A DNA stretch of 64,000 nucleotides from Natranaerovirga hydrolytica (lineage in GTDB: Bacteria; Bacillota; Clostridia; Lachnospirales; DSM-24629). This document shows, in pieces, positions 9,126 to 17,863 of the stretch. The stretch lies in assembly GCF_004339095.1 (NCBI RefSeq), contig NZ_SMGQ01000017.1:62001-126000 (forward strand). Direction: 5' to 3'. Each line of letters starts with the position of its first letter. Positions within the stretch are counted from its first letter, which is position 1. The position numbers were made by a program, and so were the translations under genes. The notes under the pieces are model-generated. The model saw only the letters and a program-made list of their open reading frames with translations. It made no database searches and was not told the origin of the DNA.

Positions 9126-9180
9126 ATCGAATTCTAAATTCGATAGTCTAATTATACCAAAGTGTATTGTTTATTGTCAA
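9126..9180 (-). promoter_or_regulatory. Promoter and palindromic operator of the pectin operon
   Basis: On the minus strand there is TTGACA (9175-9180), an 18-base spacer and TATAAT (9151-9156), close to the sigma-A consensus. Just downstream of the -10, over the expected transcript start, is a perfect palindrome ATCGAATT-3 bases-AATTCGAT (9126-9144). Its position would let a bound repressor block transcription. A LacI-, GntR- or IclR-type uronate regulator is the likely ligand sensor, but no such repressor gene lies in the window. Confidence 0.85.
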
Positions 9181-9364
9181 CAAAAAAAAACAAACTTGTA
9201 TTAGATTTTTAGTTTATAATATCAAGTTGCTCTTTTTTTTTCATATATATTTGTTAATTCGCTATGTATTTTGTACTAGTAAAAAGGTTTTTATTTATTT
9301 TATTTTTATTATGTATCGATTATATCTAAAATTATATACTACTTTTTAGTTTTTTGCACTACTT

Positions 9365-9441
9365 TTTTTATAAAAAATAATCACCATACAAAATACTTAA
9401 ATTAAATCTCATGCTATTTAGTACTTTTTAATGATGATTAT
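9365..9441 (-). terminator. Possible terminator after ablB
   Basis: Nine-base arms ATAATCATC and GGTGATTAT flank a long AT-rich loop and are followed on the minus strand by a T run broken by one A. The loop is long for a classical terminator, so confidence is modest. The rest of the gap between ablB and the eda promoter (9181-9364) is AT-rich, and I see nothing else in it. Confidence 0.45.
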
Positions 9442-9453
9442 CTTATTTCTTTT

Positions 9454-10287
9454 TTAACTTAGTGATTTATACCAAACATTCATTGTTTCAAATTTCCCAG
9501 CGATATTCGTGTTTTTTATTAAGCTTCCTGTATAGTCATATCCCATTTTAGCAAAGGTGATATTCATACCAAAGGAAACCCCTCTTGCAATGGTATATGC
9601 TGTCTTTATATTTCTTTTTTTCATTTCTACTTCCATTATATTAAGGAGATAAAGTGCGATTTTATTTCCTCTGTATTCTGGTAAAGTAGCAAAGTCTGTC
9701 ATTTCTACATTTGAATCCTTTTCGTCCATTTCACAAGAAGAAATCCCTACCAATTCATTGTTTTTATATACACCAAAATAAACAAAATTTTCTTCCATTG
9801 TTTGTTGTAAATATTTATAGTCATGTATTGGAAAAGGGTATGTTTCAAATACCACTCGATACACCTCTGCCATTTCCTTACAATCTTTTTTTTCTAATTT
9901 TCTCATTGTAAAATCTCTGTCTAATACCACATTTACAAATTTGTCTTTTTTAGATAAGGAAGACTGGATTACTTCTTCTAAAGTATTGTCTTTATCTTCT
10001 CGTCTCCAAGATTTTAAATATTTGCCTAGGAAATAAATATCTTCTTTTCCTTTTAGCATCTTAGGAACTTTTGCTTCTATTTTGAAACCATTTTCTATAA
10101 ATGCCTCTTTTTGATCTTCTGGTACTTTTGCAAATATTTTCGAATACCCTTCATCTTGAGATTTCTTATTAAGTTGGTCTAAAATCTCAGGCATATCTTC
10201 TCGACTTAATTTCATCAAGTAAATGCGATCATTGTGCTTACCATGTTGAATAACCGATTGTTTGCCCATGGTTTCAATTGCATCCAT
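9454..10287 (-). CDS. ablB: Beta-lysine N6-acetyltransferase
   Basis: A 277-residue GNAT-fold enzyme that acetylates L-beta-lysine at the epsilon amino group, forming the compatible solute N-epsilon-acetyl-beta-lysine. The N-terminal half (IYLMKLSREDMP, YLKSWRREDK) is specific to the AblB family. The C-terminal half (about 140-277) holds the acetyl-CoA fold with the pattern FATLPEYRGNKIALYLL, where the RGN(K/R) loop binds the cofactor pyrophosphate. It is the second gene of the ablA-ablB pair, 61 bases after ablA. The pair is known from salt-adapted methanogens and some anaerobic bacteria, which supports a saline habitat. Confidence 0.93.
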   Translation of the reverse strand: MDAIETMGKQSVIQHGKHNDRIYLMKLSREDMPEILDQLNKKSQDEGYSKIFAKVPEDQKEAFIENGFKIEAKVPKMLKGKEDIYFLGKYLKSWRREDKDNTLEEVIQSSLSKKDKFVNVVLDRDFTMRKLEKKDCKEMAEVYRVVFETYPFPIHDYKYLQQTMEENFVYFGVYKNNELVGISSCEMDEKDSNVEMTDFATLPEYRGNKIALYLLNIMEVEMKKRNIKTAYTIARGVSFGMNITFAKMGYDYTGSLIKNTNIAGKFETMNVWYKSLS

Positions 10288-10314
10288 TTTTACACCTCTT
10301 TTACTTTTTTATAA

Positions 10315-10346
10315 AATAAGCAAAGCGAGTCAACACTTTGCTTATT
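10315..10346 (-). promoter_or_regulatory. Hairpin between ablA and ablB
   Basis: AATAAGCAAAG pairs with CTTTGCTTATT around a short loop and is followed by TTTATAAAAAAG on the minus strand. It resembles a leaky terminator that would reduce ablB relative to ablA. Bidirectional action is possible. Confidence 0.55.
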
Positions 10347-10348
10347 AC

Positions 10349-11638
10349 TTATTCGTTATCTTCGTATGACTCTCTCAGTTGATGTCTTGCATTGTCTTCA
10401 GGAATTAATGATATGGATTTATCATAATCTGATAACAATTTAGTAACACCTACCGCTTCAAATTCTTGTCCTTCATCTAATTTTAATGGTAATTTACAGT
10501 CGTTACATTTTCTATCACAGAAAATAGATTCATATGAATCTGGTTCTTTATAAGTTGTAATAACACCTTCATAGTTCCTTAGTACAACTTTGTTAGTAGA
10601 CCAAGAAACAATGTAGTTTGGCATAACTGGTATTTTACCACCACCACCTGGTGCATCAATAACATAAGTTGGCACAGCAAATCCACTGGTATGCCCAATT
10701 AAACTTTCCATTATTTCTATACCTTTTCCAACTGGCGTTCTAAAATGGGTTAACCCTTCCGATAAGTCACATTGATATAAATAATACGGTCTAACTCTAT
10801 TTTTAACTAGAGTATGCACCAATTTTTTCATAATTCTTGGACAGTCATTCACACCTGCTAATAATACACTTTGATTGCCTAATGGTATACCACCGTCTGC
10901 TAATTTTGCTAACGCTCTTTTTGATGCATTGGTAAATTCTTTTGGGTGATTAAAATGTGTGTTAATCCATACTGGATGATGTTTCTTAATCATATCTACT
11001 AATTCATCAGTAATTCTATAAGGCAATACCACTGGCATTCTCGTACCAATTCTAATAACTTCTACATGAGGTATTGCTCTAATTTGTGTAAGTACCCAGT
11101 CCAAATAATCGTCATCTAACATCAACGGATCTCCACCTGAAAGCAACACGTCTCTTACTTGTGGATGCTCTTTTATATAAGCTATTCCTTCTAGTAATAT
11201 GTCTTTGTTTGGAATATGATCAACATCTCCAACTTTTCTTTTTCGTGTACAATGTCTACAATACATTGAACAGACATTACTTATATGAAACAACACCCTA
11301 TCTGGATATCTGTGTGTTATACCTGGTACTGGACTATCTGAATCCTCTGATAACGGATCTTCCATATCTCCTTTTTCAATAACCAATTCATGGACTCCTG
11401 GAATGGCTTGTTTGTATACTGGATCATCTCTAAAGTCCTTTACATCAATTAATGAAAGGTAATATGGTGTAATTGATAATGGAAATTGATCCACGGTTTC
11501 TTTTAATTCTTCTTTTTCATCTTTTTCTAGCTCTATACCTGTTATATCTTCTAATTGTTCAATGGTATTAATGGAGTTTTTAAGTTGCCATTTCCAATCT
11601 TGCCAATCGCTTTTTTTATATCTTGCTTGTGTACTCAT
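10349..11638 (-). CDS. ablA: Lysine 2,3-aminomutase (radical SAM)
   Basis: A 429-residue PLP- and SAM-dependent enzyme that moves the alpha-amino group of L-lysine to carbon 3, giving L-beta-lysine. The radical SAM cluster motif CxxxCxxC is in [13 protein letters not shown] near residue 123. [11 protein letters not shown] follows as the SAM-binding GGxP-type loop. The PLP lysine is expected in the conserved PGGGGKIP segment, and the late cysteines (CDRKCNDC) match the zinc-binding region. Here the product is probably channelled to AblB for osmoprotection rather than to lysine fermentation, because no beta-lysine mutase genes are near. Confidence 0.94.
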   Translation of the reverse strand: MSTQARYKKSDWQDWKWQLKNSINTIEQLEDITGIELEKDEKEELKETVDQFPLSITPYYLSLIDVKDFRDDPVYKQAIPGVHELVIEKGDMEDPLSEDSDSPVPGITHRYPDRVLFHISNVCSMYCRHCTRKRKVGDVDHIPNKDILLEGIAYIKEHPQVRDVLLSGGDPLMLDDDYLDWVLTQIRAIPHVEVIRIGTRMPVVLPYRITDELVDMIKKHHPVWINTHFNHPKEFTNASKRALAKLADGGIPLGNQSVLLAGVNDCPRIMKKLVHTLVKNRVRPYYLYQCDLSEGLTHFRTPVGKGIEIMESLIGHTSGFAVPTYVIDAPGGGGKIPVMPNYIVSWSTNKVVLRNYEGVITTYKEPDSYESIFCDRKCNDCKLPLKLDEGQEFEAVGVTKLLSDYDKSISLIPEDNARHQLRESYEDNE

Positions 11639-11733
11639 AATGCCTCCTTAAAGTATATGTTTTTTCTTTTGCTTACTGTTACTGGTGTCATCTTTATAAA
11701 TTATAACTTATTATGGGTTGTTTATACGTTTGC

Positions 11734-11769
11734 TTATCTATTATTTTTTGGTATAAAAATAATAGATAA
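11734..11769. repeat. Perfect 15-base inverted repeat upstream of ablA
   Basis: TTATCTATTATTTTT and its exact reverse complement AAAAATAATAGATAA are separated by six bases (TGGTAT). The element lies about 95 bases upstream of the ablA start, just upstream of a TATAAT-like -10 at about 11700-11705. It could be an operator for salt-responsive control, or a terminator read on either strand, although T runs are contained within the stem. The surrounding gap (11639-11892) holds no gene. Confidence 0.6.
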
Positions 11770-11892
11770 AATTTCCATTAAATAATACCGTACTTATACA
11801 AATTTTTATTTTTTTATAAATTATGATGAGTTGTATGGTTCTATTATGCGGAATTTTTGATAAAATAAGAATGGCATATTTTAGAAAATTAA

Positions 11893-11937
11893 AAAAGCAC
11901 TCTAACTCCATATGTTTTATATAGAGTTAGAGTGCCT
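11893..11937 (-). terminator. Strong intrinsic terminator of the candidate small RNA
   Basis: A perfect 12-base stem GCACTCTAACTC/GAGTTAGAGTGC with a 15-base loop, followed by TTTTTTAA on the minus strand. It lies 280 bases downstream of the GGDEF/EAL stop codon, so it could also end read-through from that gene. Confidence 0.9.
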
Positions 11938-12124
11938 AAGTATTCAACAATTTACTCTATACTATATATTGTATTCAAAAGTAAACGTACGTTATGAACA
12001 TCACTCTAGCTAATACATAGTATAATTTAGGACCGCTTGATCCTAAATAGACCCCAGTTCTATTATTATGTTTTTCATTAAAAGGCTCACGTATTTGTTA
12101 CTACTTTTAATTACTTCACAGCTC
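11893..12124 (-). ncRNA. Candidate structured small RNA of about 230 nt, family unknown
   Basis: A stand-alone transcription unit without a meaningful reading frame (longest frames about 11 codons, no ribosome site). It begins about seven bases after a consensus promoter (12131-12159) and ends in a strong intrinsic terminator (GCACTCTAACTC/GAGTTAGAGTGC plus T6, 11893-11937). Four further stems can be drawn by eye: AUUAAAAG/CUUUUAAU; CAUAAUAAU with AUUAUACUAUG; UUUAGGA/UCCUAAA; and UUUACUUU/AGAGUAAA with an inner AUAC/GUAU. I could not match it to 6S RNA, SRP RNA, tmRNA, RNase P or c-di-GMP riboswitches. It lies between ablA and a c-di-GMP-type gene. Confidence 0.65.
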
Positions 12125-12130
12125 AATATA

Positions 12131-12159
12131 ATTATACTATAATAATATTTATTTGTCAA
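12131..12159 (-). promoter_or_regulatory. Consensus sigma-A promoter of the candidate small RNA
   Basis: TTGACA (12154-12159), a 17-base spacer and TATAAT (12131-12136) on the minus strand: a perfect match to both hexamers at ideal spacing. No coding gene begins downstream before the terminator at 11893-11937. Confidence 0.9.
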
Positions 12160-12218
12160 AAAAGCGTTCCCTTTGTGTTCTTTTTTCACGATGGGCTCTC
12201 TACTTCTACGCTATCACA

Positions 12219-13886
12219 TTACTCATTGGTTTTTCTTAACCCAATGGGTTTGCTAATATAATATCCTTGAATATAATCTATTCCTATATCCTTAACCGCT
12301 TGATACACTTCTTTATTTTCTACACATTGAGCAACTGTTTTTATATTCATTAGCGTAGCAATTTCTTTAATAGAAGATACCATTGTATAATTCACTTTGT
12401 TTTTCGCTATGTTATTTGTAAAGCTACCATCAATCTTTAAATAATCGATATTAAGATTTTTTATATATTCAAATGTGGTTAAACCAGTTCCAAAGTTATC
12501 TAAAGCCAGTTTACAACCTATTTTTTTTAACTGATTAATAAAATCTTTTGCTTTAGAATAATGGGATATGGCAATGGTTTCTGAGATTTCAAAACACAGC
12601 TGATTGGCATTCATACAACTACTATCTATCTTTTCTTCTATACACTCTAAGATTTTTTCATTAGTTAATGATGCACCAGAGATATTAAGATTGAATCTTT
12701 GAGTATGATCCATCGTTTCACTCTTGTATAAGTCGTGAATGTGTTCAAAAAATTTATTGATTACCCAAAAATCAATGTCACACATAATGTTATATCTTTG
12801 AGCCATTGAAAAAAAAGCCCCGGGATAAATCAAATCACCTTCTTTGTTTCTTAATCTCAAAAGCACTTCATAACTCATATCTTCTTTATCATTTGTTGCA
12901 ACGATGGGCTGATAATGTAATTCAAACTTATCTTCTTCTATTGCAGAATAAATGAGTGGAATCCACATTACTTCTCCATTTTGATTGGCTATTGCTTTAT
13001 CATTGCATTCATAATAAATTTGATAGGTGTTGCCTCCTTTTTCTTTTGAAATATAACATCCTCTATCTGCATAATTTAATATGGTTTCAAAATCATTAGA
13101 TTCGTCTGTAATCATAACAATGCCAATGCTAACACCTGTAGTAAATATTTTTCCATCCCAAATAAAGCGATAATTCTTAATCACTTCACAAATTTTTCCA
13201 GCTATTTTACAAGCATTGGTGGCATTAATATTTTTTAAAAGAATACCAAATTCATCGCCGCCCAACCTTCCTATCAAATCAGTATCTCGAATGCTTTTTT
13301 TCATTAATAATGCGATTTGTTTTAAGAATTGGTCCCCTGCAAAGTGTCCGCAAGTATCATTAATAATTTTAAATTGGTCTAAATCCAAATATAATAACGC
13401 ATATTGCTTTGCATCTATTTTACGTCCTTCTAATAACCCTTTAATACCTTCTTCAAACGCAAGCCGATTAGGCAAACCCGTTAGTGTATCTTGTCTTGCT
13501 TGAGTGTATAACTTATTAATCAAATCTTTGTCTTTACCAAACTCTTTAAAGGTAATGACCGTACCCATAATCTGTTTTTCTTTTATCGGTGTTATTTTAC
13601 CATCAACAAAAACCAGTTCATCATCATGTCTATCCGCACAAATAACATCCACTTTTTGGTTTTTTTCTAAAACGGATGTTAAGGATACTTTTTCATTTTG
13701 ATTTTTATCTTTACTAAATGTAATAAATTCTTCTAGATTTTTTTTAACAAGCTCTTTTTTTGTTACCGAAAGAAATTTTTCTAATGCTTTATTTGCATTG
13801 ATTATTATACCCTTTTCATCTGTTATGATAACGCAGTCCTCAATAGTATCCAATGCAATCAAAGCGCTTTGATACCCACTCTCCAT
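12219..13886 (-). CDS. PAS-GGDEF-EAL protein, diguanylate cyclase with a probably degenerate EAL domain
   Basis: A 555-residue cytosolic signalling protein with no membrane segment. A PAS-like sensor (about 1-120) is followed by a GGDEF domain (about 130-295) with an intact RLGGDEFGILL active site, so cyclic-di-GMP synthesis is expected. The EAL domain (about 310-550) keeps EVLLRL, NISGASL, FEISET and YLKIDGSF. However, the catalytic DDFGTG reads LDNFGTG and the later AEGVE reads AQCVE. Both changes touch residues usually needed for metal-dependent hydrolysis, so the EAL part may bind rather than cut c-di-GMP. It is monocistronic. Confidence 0.88.
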   Translation of the reverse strand: MESGYQSALIALDTIEDCVIITDEKGIIINANKALEKFLSVTKKELVKKNLEEFITFSKDKNQNEKVSLTSVLEKNQKVDVICADRHDDELVFVDGKITPIKEKQIMGTVITFKEFGKDKDLINKLYTQARQDTLTGLPNRLAFEEGIKGLLEGRKIDAKQYALLYLDLDQFKIINDTCGHFAGDQFLKQIALLMKKSIRDTDLIGRLGGDEFGILLKNINATNACKIAGKICEVIKNYRFIWDGKIFTTGVSIGIVMITDESNDFETILNYADRGCYISKEKGGNTYQIYYECNDKAIANQNGEVMWIPLIYSAIEEDKFELHYQPIVATNDKEDMSYEVLLRLRNKEGDLIYPGAFFSMAQRYNIMCDIDFWVINKFFEHIHDLYKSETMDHTQRFNLNISGASLTNEKILECIEEKIDSSCMNANQLCFEISETIAISHYSKAKDFINQLKKIGCKLALDNFGTGLTTFEYIKNLNIDYLKIDGSFTNNIAKNKVNYTMVSSIKEIATLMNIKTVAQCVENKEVYQAVKDIGIDYIQGYYISKPIGLRKTNE

Positions 13887-14058
13887 AACCCCACCCTTTC
13901 ACAATATGTATGAATATTATGCAAGTTGATTGTTTATTACATTCCCTAGTAAAAACACACTATTTTATATAGGTCTATATGTTTATAAATTATATCATCT
14001 ATAATTTTTTTTTACAATAATTTTGATAATTATTTGACGTTTATTTCTATATTTACTC

Positions 14059-14153
14059 ATCTTATGCCTCTCGCTAGCCCAAGAGACACACGATTCATTG
14101 AAAGTAATATTCTCAAATCCTTGCCAGCAAATTTGCAGATTAGACTTCGTCTT
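14059..14153. repeat. Dispersed two-hairpin intergenic repeat, copy 2
   Basis: The same orientation as copy 1. A first hairpin, CTTATGCCTCT...AGAGACACA, is followed by the core TGAAAGTAATATTCTCAAATCCTT continuing to AGATTAGACTTC. The inner stem reads CTTGC/GCAA. It lies between nadC and the GGDEF/EAL gene. The rest of the 348-base gap holds a terminator and AT-rich sequence. Confidence 0.75.
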
Positions 14154-14166
14154 AATTTTCCTCCTT

Positions 14167-14210
14167 AAAAAAGCACCTTCAAAAGTTTTTTATCTACCTT
14201 TTGAGGTGCA
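14167..14210 (-). terminator. Terminator of the nad operon
   Basis: GCACCTCAAAAG pairs with CTTTTGAAGGTGC on the minus strand and is followed by TTTTTTAAGG. It lies 25 bases after the nadC stop. Confidence 0.85.
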
Positions 14211-14234
14211 CCTTATTTTAGTTTATACAAGAGT

Positions 14235-15065
14235 TTAAAACTTCAAACTAATATCTAATGCTTTTATGGTGTGAGTTAATCCGCCTATAGATATGTAGTT
14301 GATACCCATATTAGCTATTTGCTGTATGTCTTTACCATCCATGTTACCCGATGCTTCTGTTAAAGCTTTTTTATCAATTATTTCAACAGCTTTTTTCATT
14401 GTTTCAAGACTCATGTTATCTAACATAATACCATCTGCTTTTGCTTCTAATGCTTCCTTTACTTGCTCTATTGTTTCAACTTCTACTTCTATTTTTAACG
14501 TATGAGGTGCGTTTTCTTTTGCTTTTTTGACTGCATTCCTTATGCCCATTGCACCTTTAATATGATTGTCTTTTATAAGTATACCATCTGATAAATTAAA
14601 GCGATGGTTAACACCTCCACCTATTTTGACTGCATATTTTTCCAATATTCTCAGTCCTGGTGTGGTTTTTCTAGTGTCTGTAATTTTAGTATGGGTATTG
14701 TTTATCTGTGTTACTAAAAAAGCTGTTTTCGTAGAAATACCTGAAAGCCTTTGTAAAAAATTGAGTGCCACGCGTTCTGCCGTTAATATGCTTCTTGTAT
14801 TGCCTTTAACCTTACCGATTAAATCATTTTTCTTAATTGAATCCCCATCACTAAAATTAAAAGCAATTTCTACAGTAGGATCAATGGTTTCAAATACCCA
14901 CTTAAATATCTGTGTACCACATATAATACCCTCTTCTTTAGCCAATATTTTTCCACTTATTGTAGCTTCCTTATTAATTATAGTATTTGTCGTAATATCT
15001 CCCGTTCCAATATCTTCTAACAAAGCATTTTTTATTATTTTTTTTATTTGCAATTCTTCTGTCAT
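14235..15065 (-). CDS. nadC: Nicotinate-nucleotide pyrophosphorylase (carboxylating)
   Basis: A 276-residue quinolinate phosphoribosyltransferase making nicotinate mononucleotide, the third step of de novo NAD synthesis. Diagnostic segments are EDIGTGDITTNT at the N-terminus, RKTTPGLRILEKYAV, GGGVNHRFNLSDGILIKDNH and EVEVETIEQVKEAL. A longer ORF starts upstream inside the end of nadB, but the ATG at 15065 has an AAAGG site ten bases before it and fits the family N-terminus. It is the last gene of nadA-nadB-nadC, 16 bases after nadB. Confidence 0.96.
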   Translation of the reverse strand: MTEELQIKKIIKNALLEDIGTGDITTNTIINKEATISGKILAKEEGIICGTQIFKWVFETIDPTVEIAFNFSDGDSIKKNDLIGKVKGNTRSILTAERVALNFLQRLSGISTKTAFLVTQINNTHTKITDTRKTTPGLRILEKYAVKIGGGVNHRFNLSDGILIKDNHIKGAMGIRNAVKKAKENAPHTLKIEVEVETIEQVKEALEAKADGIMLDNMSLETMKKAVEIIDKKALTEASGNMDGKDIQQIANMGINYISIGGLTHTIKALDISLKF

Positions 15066-15081
15066 ATTATACATACCTTTC

Positions 15082-16617
15082 TTAGTTTGATAAGTAATGC
15101 GAACCAATATTTTCTTTGCGTTTAAGAGCGCTTTTTAAGATTTCATATGAAATCAACGCCATATTGTAACTTTCTATCCAGTTTATGGTGTCAATTTTGT
15201 CTTTTTTTAAATGGTTAATGAGGTGCTCCATCTTGGACAGTGCTTGTTTTATTGATTTTTCATTTCGTACAACACCGCCATGATGGGTCATTATTGTTTG
15301 TATTTCTTTCTTGTAATGCCTTTTTTTATTGTCCTCCGTATCCTTGTTTATATGTATTGTCTTTTTAATGCCTTGATAAGGCTTGGGTATGACAATACGA
15401 TTATTAATATCAAGGGCACACCTTTTGCCAAATACCAAGCATTCTAACAAGGAATTGCTTGCCAAACGATTGGCGCCGTGAACGCCTGTACAAGCTGCTT
15501 CTCCACAGGCATATATTCCTTCCAGATTGGTCTTGCCATAGATATCCGTTTGTATCCCTCCCATAAAATAATGTTGTACTGGATGTACTTTTATATAGTC
15601 TTTATCCATGTCAATCTTTGCTTTCTTGCATTCTTTGTATATGTTTGGAAATCTTTGTTTTAGGTAGTCTTTTGTTTTTGAGGTTATGTCCAAGTATACA
15701 TATTGTTCTTTTTGTTTGTTCAGTTGATTAATAATTGCTCTTGCTACAATATCTCTTGGAGCAAGCTCTTTCATTGGATGAATGCCTTCCATAAACCTTT
15801 CTTCTTTTATATTTCTTAACTTCGCCCCTTCTCCTCTTAATGCTTCTGAAATGAGAAAAACTTGTTTGTTTCCATTGTCTTGGTATAATGCCGTTGGATG
15901 AAATTGCACAAATTCCATATGATTCACTTTAACGCCCGCTCTCATAGCAGCAGCAATACCATCTCCTGTAGCTGTTTTAGGATTTGTCGTATGTTCATAT
16001 ATTTGTCCAATGCCTCCTGATGCAATGACAATATTAGATGCTTCGTATATTTTAAAGTTTTTATCAAGACCAATAACCCCTTTTGCTTTTTGATTCTCAG
16101 TTAATATGTCCACCAAAAAAGTATTGTCTATAAAAGTTATATTGGGTCTTTGTAATGCTATTTTTTTGAGATGTTCTAATATGATTCTTCCTGTGGCATC
16201 GCCTCCACAGTGAATGATTCTTTTGTTAGAATGACCGCCTTCTTGGGTAATATGGAGTCTGCCTTCTTCGCACAAGTCAAAGGGTATATTCATCTGCATT
16301 AAAATTTTAATAGCATTTGGGCCTTCTTCTACTAATATTTTCACTGCTTCTTTATTACAAATTCCTGCTCCTGCGTTAATTGTATCGATATAATGCTGTT
16401 CTTTTGAATCTTCTTCTAGCAAAACAGACGCAACCCCACCTTGAGCTAGCCACGAGTTGGTATGTTTTGTATCTCCTTTAGATAAAATAGCACATTTAAT
16501 ATTTTCATCAAGTGACAAAGCTGTATATATGCCGGCAATTCCCGATCCAACAATCAACACATCGTATGGGTATTTTTCTAATGGATTAAGTGAATCTTGG
16601 AATATGTATCTGTCCAT
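15082..16617 (-). CDS. nadB: L-aspartate oxidase
   Basis: A 511-residue FAD enzyme oxidising L-aspartate to iminoaspartate, which NadA condenses with dihydroxyacetone phosphate. The dinucleotide fold starts at VLIVGSGIAGIYTA. NSWLAQGGVAS, GGGI-type FAD contacts and HGANRLASNSLLECLVFG are family hallmarks. In an anaerobe the electron acceptor is probably fumarate rather than oxygen (established for NadB). It starts 22 bases after nadA and precedes nadC by 16 bases. Confidence 0.96.
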   Translation of the reverse strand: MDRYIFQDSLNPLEKYPYDVLIVGSGIAGIYTALSLDENIKCAILSKGDTKHTNSWLAQGGVASVLLEEDSKEQHYIDTINAGAGICNKEAVKILVEEGPNAIKILMQMNIPFDLCEEGRLHITQEGGHSNKRIIHCGGDATGRIILEHLKKIALQRPNITFIDNTFLVDILTENQKAKGVIGLDKNFKIYEASNIVIASGGIGQIYEHTTNPKTATGDGIAAAMRAGVKVNHMEFVQFHPTALYQDNGNKQVFLISEALRGEGAKLRNIKEERFMEGIHPMKELAPRDIVARAIINQLNKQKEQYVYLDITSKTKDYLKQRFPNIYKECKKAKIDMDKDYIKVHPVQHYFMGGIQTDIYGKTNLEGIYACGEAACTGVHGANRLASNSLLECLVFGKRCALDINNRIVIPKPYQGIKKTIHINKDTEDNKKRHYKKEIQTIMTHHGGVVRNEKSIKQALSKMEHLINHLKKDKIDTINWIESYNMALISYEILKSALKRKENIGSHYLSN

Positions 16618-16639
16618 TTTATCGCTCCTATAAGTCTTT

Positions 16640-17542
16640 TTAAATCTCTAACATCTTATTGAGACTATCATAAGCTTTTTCTTTAACGTTTTCTTCCAAT
16701 TCTATTTGATGTGTATTGTTTTCCAATGCATTTAGCACGTCTTCTATTTTTGTTTTTTTCATATTCATACAGATTAACTTAGAAGAAGCTAAGTAAAATG
16801 TTTTTTCTGGATTATTTTGTGTTAGTTTGTGCAATATCCCTTGCTCTGTTCCTATAATAAATTCTTTATCTTTTGATTCCTTAACGTATTGTATGATTTG
16901 AGATGTACTACCTATATAATCTGCTTCCTCTAAGATTTCTTCTCTACATTCTGGATGTGCTAAAAATTTTAATCCCTTTAGGTCTTTTTTTATTTTAATC
17001 ACTTCTTCTTTTGTCACCAAATGATGTGTAATACAATAACCGTCAAAAGGAATGACTTCTTTATCTGTAACTTGTTTTTTTATGTAATGACCTAAGTTCT
17101 CATCTGGAATAAAAATAATTTGCTTATTGGGTAGTGATTTTACAACTTTTAGTGCATTAGAAGATGTACAGCAAATATCACTTAAAGCTTTTACCTTTGC
17201 AGATGAATTAACATAACAGACTACTGCTGCATTGGGATACTTTTTTCTAAGTTGCTGAACTTCCTTTTCTGTAACCATGTCAGCCATAGGACATCCTGCA
17301 TCTTCTCTTGGTAAAAGAACTGTTTTTTCTGGACTTAAAATCTTTGCACTTTCTGCCATAAAATGAACACCACAAAAAACAATGGTTTGAGCTTTACTTT
17401 CTTTTGCTTTTTTACTTAATTCAAACGAATCTCCTACAAAGTCTGCTATTTCTTGTATCTCAGGATTTTGATATAGATGGGCTAAAATGATTGCATCTTT
17501 TTCTTTCTTTAATTTTTCTATTGTATTAATGGTATCTTTCAT
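16640..17542 (-). CDS. nadA: Quinolinate synthase A (Fe-S)
   Basis: A 300-residue [4Fe-4S] enzyme forming quinolinate from iminoaspartate and dihydroxyacetone phosphate. The three cluster cysteines appear in CGVHFMAES-CPMAD, CYVNSSAKVKA-DICCTSSN and HPECREEILEEAD/SSKLICMNM contexts. The frame is open 30 codons further upstream, but that stretch crosses the promoter. The ATG at 17542 follows an AGGAGG site at seven bases and starts at the conserved helix MKDTINTIEKL, so it is the real start. It is the first gene of the operon. Confidence 0.95.
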   Translation of the reverse strand: MKDTINTIEKLKKEKDAIILAHLYQNPEIQEIADFVGDSFELSKKAKESKAQTIVFCGVHFMAESAKILSPEKTVLLPREDAGCPMADMVTEKEVQQLRKKYPNAAVVCYVNSSAKVKALSDICCTSSNALKVVKSLPNKQIIFIPDENLGHYIKKQVTDKEVIPFDGYCITHHLVTKEEVIKIKKDLKGLKFLAHPECREEILEEADYIGSTSQIIQYVKESKDKEFIIGTEQGILHKLTQNNPEKTFYLASSKLICMNMKKTKIEDVLNALENNTHQIELEENVKEKAYDSLNKMLEI

Positions 17543-17568
17543 ATTATGCCTCCTGAATATGTATTGAC

Positions 17569-17615
17569 ATCTGTATATACAGTAGTATGATACCATTGTT
17601 TTCTCTTGAATACAA
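17569..17615 (-). promoter_or_regulatory. Promoter and palindromic operator of nadABC
   Basis: On the minus strand TTGTAT (17610-17615), a 17-base spacer and TATCAT (17587-17592) form a good sigma-A promoter. Immediately downstream lies the perfect palindrome CTGTATATACAG (17569-17580), with outer matches ACT...AGATGTCA. Its place over the transcript start suits the nicotinate-sensing repressor NiaR (YrxA), which controls nad genes in Firmicutes. That assignment is inference, and no niaR gene is in the window. Confidence 0.7.
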
Positions 17616-17727
17616 GAAGATTTTTTATCCAAAACAGTTGGGATAAACTCAAAGTATTATGTGATGTTTGCTAATCCTTTCTACAATTAAAAAGTTTGAC
17701 TCCCATTGCATTTACAAGTTATGATTT

Positions 17728-17770
17728 CAAAAAAACGCCTATCGATGCAATTCATTACATCAATAGACGT
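17728..17770 (-). terminator. Terminator of the GltS-like gene
   Basis: AACGTCTATTGATG pairs with CATCGATAGGCGTT on the minus strand, followed by seven T. It lies about 95 bases beyond the stop codon. The remainder of the 17616-17863 gap shows nothing else. Confidence 0.85.
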
Positions 17771-17863
17771 TCATACTTATTTTAGAAACTATTGGGATGG
17801 TACTTTTTGATTATCCCATAAATTTGGCTAATTGTTTTAGGATTAAGGATACCTTTGGTCACT

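Noticed and set aside
11893-12124. Identification of the small RNA as 6S RNA, tmRNA, RNase P RNA or a c-di-GMP riboswitch
   Set aside because: The drawn stems do not form the single long bulged duplex of 6S RNA, the length is too short for tmRNA and RNase P RNA, and the c-di-GMP aptamer blocks are absent. It is left unassigned.
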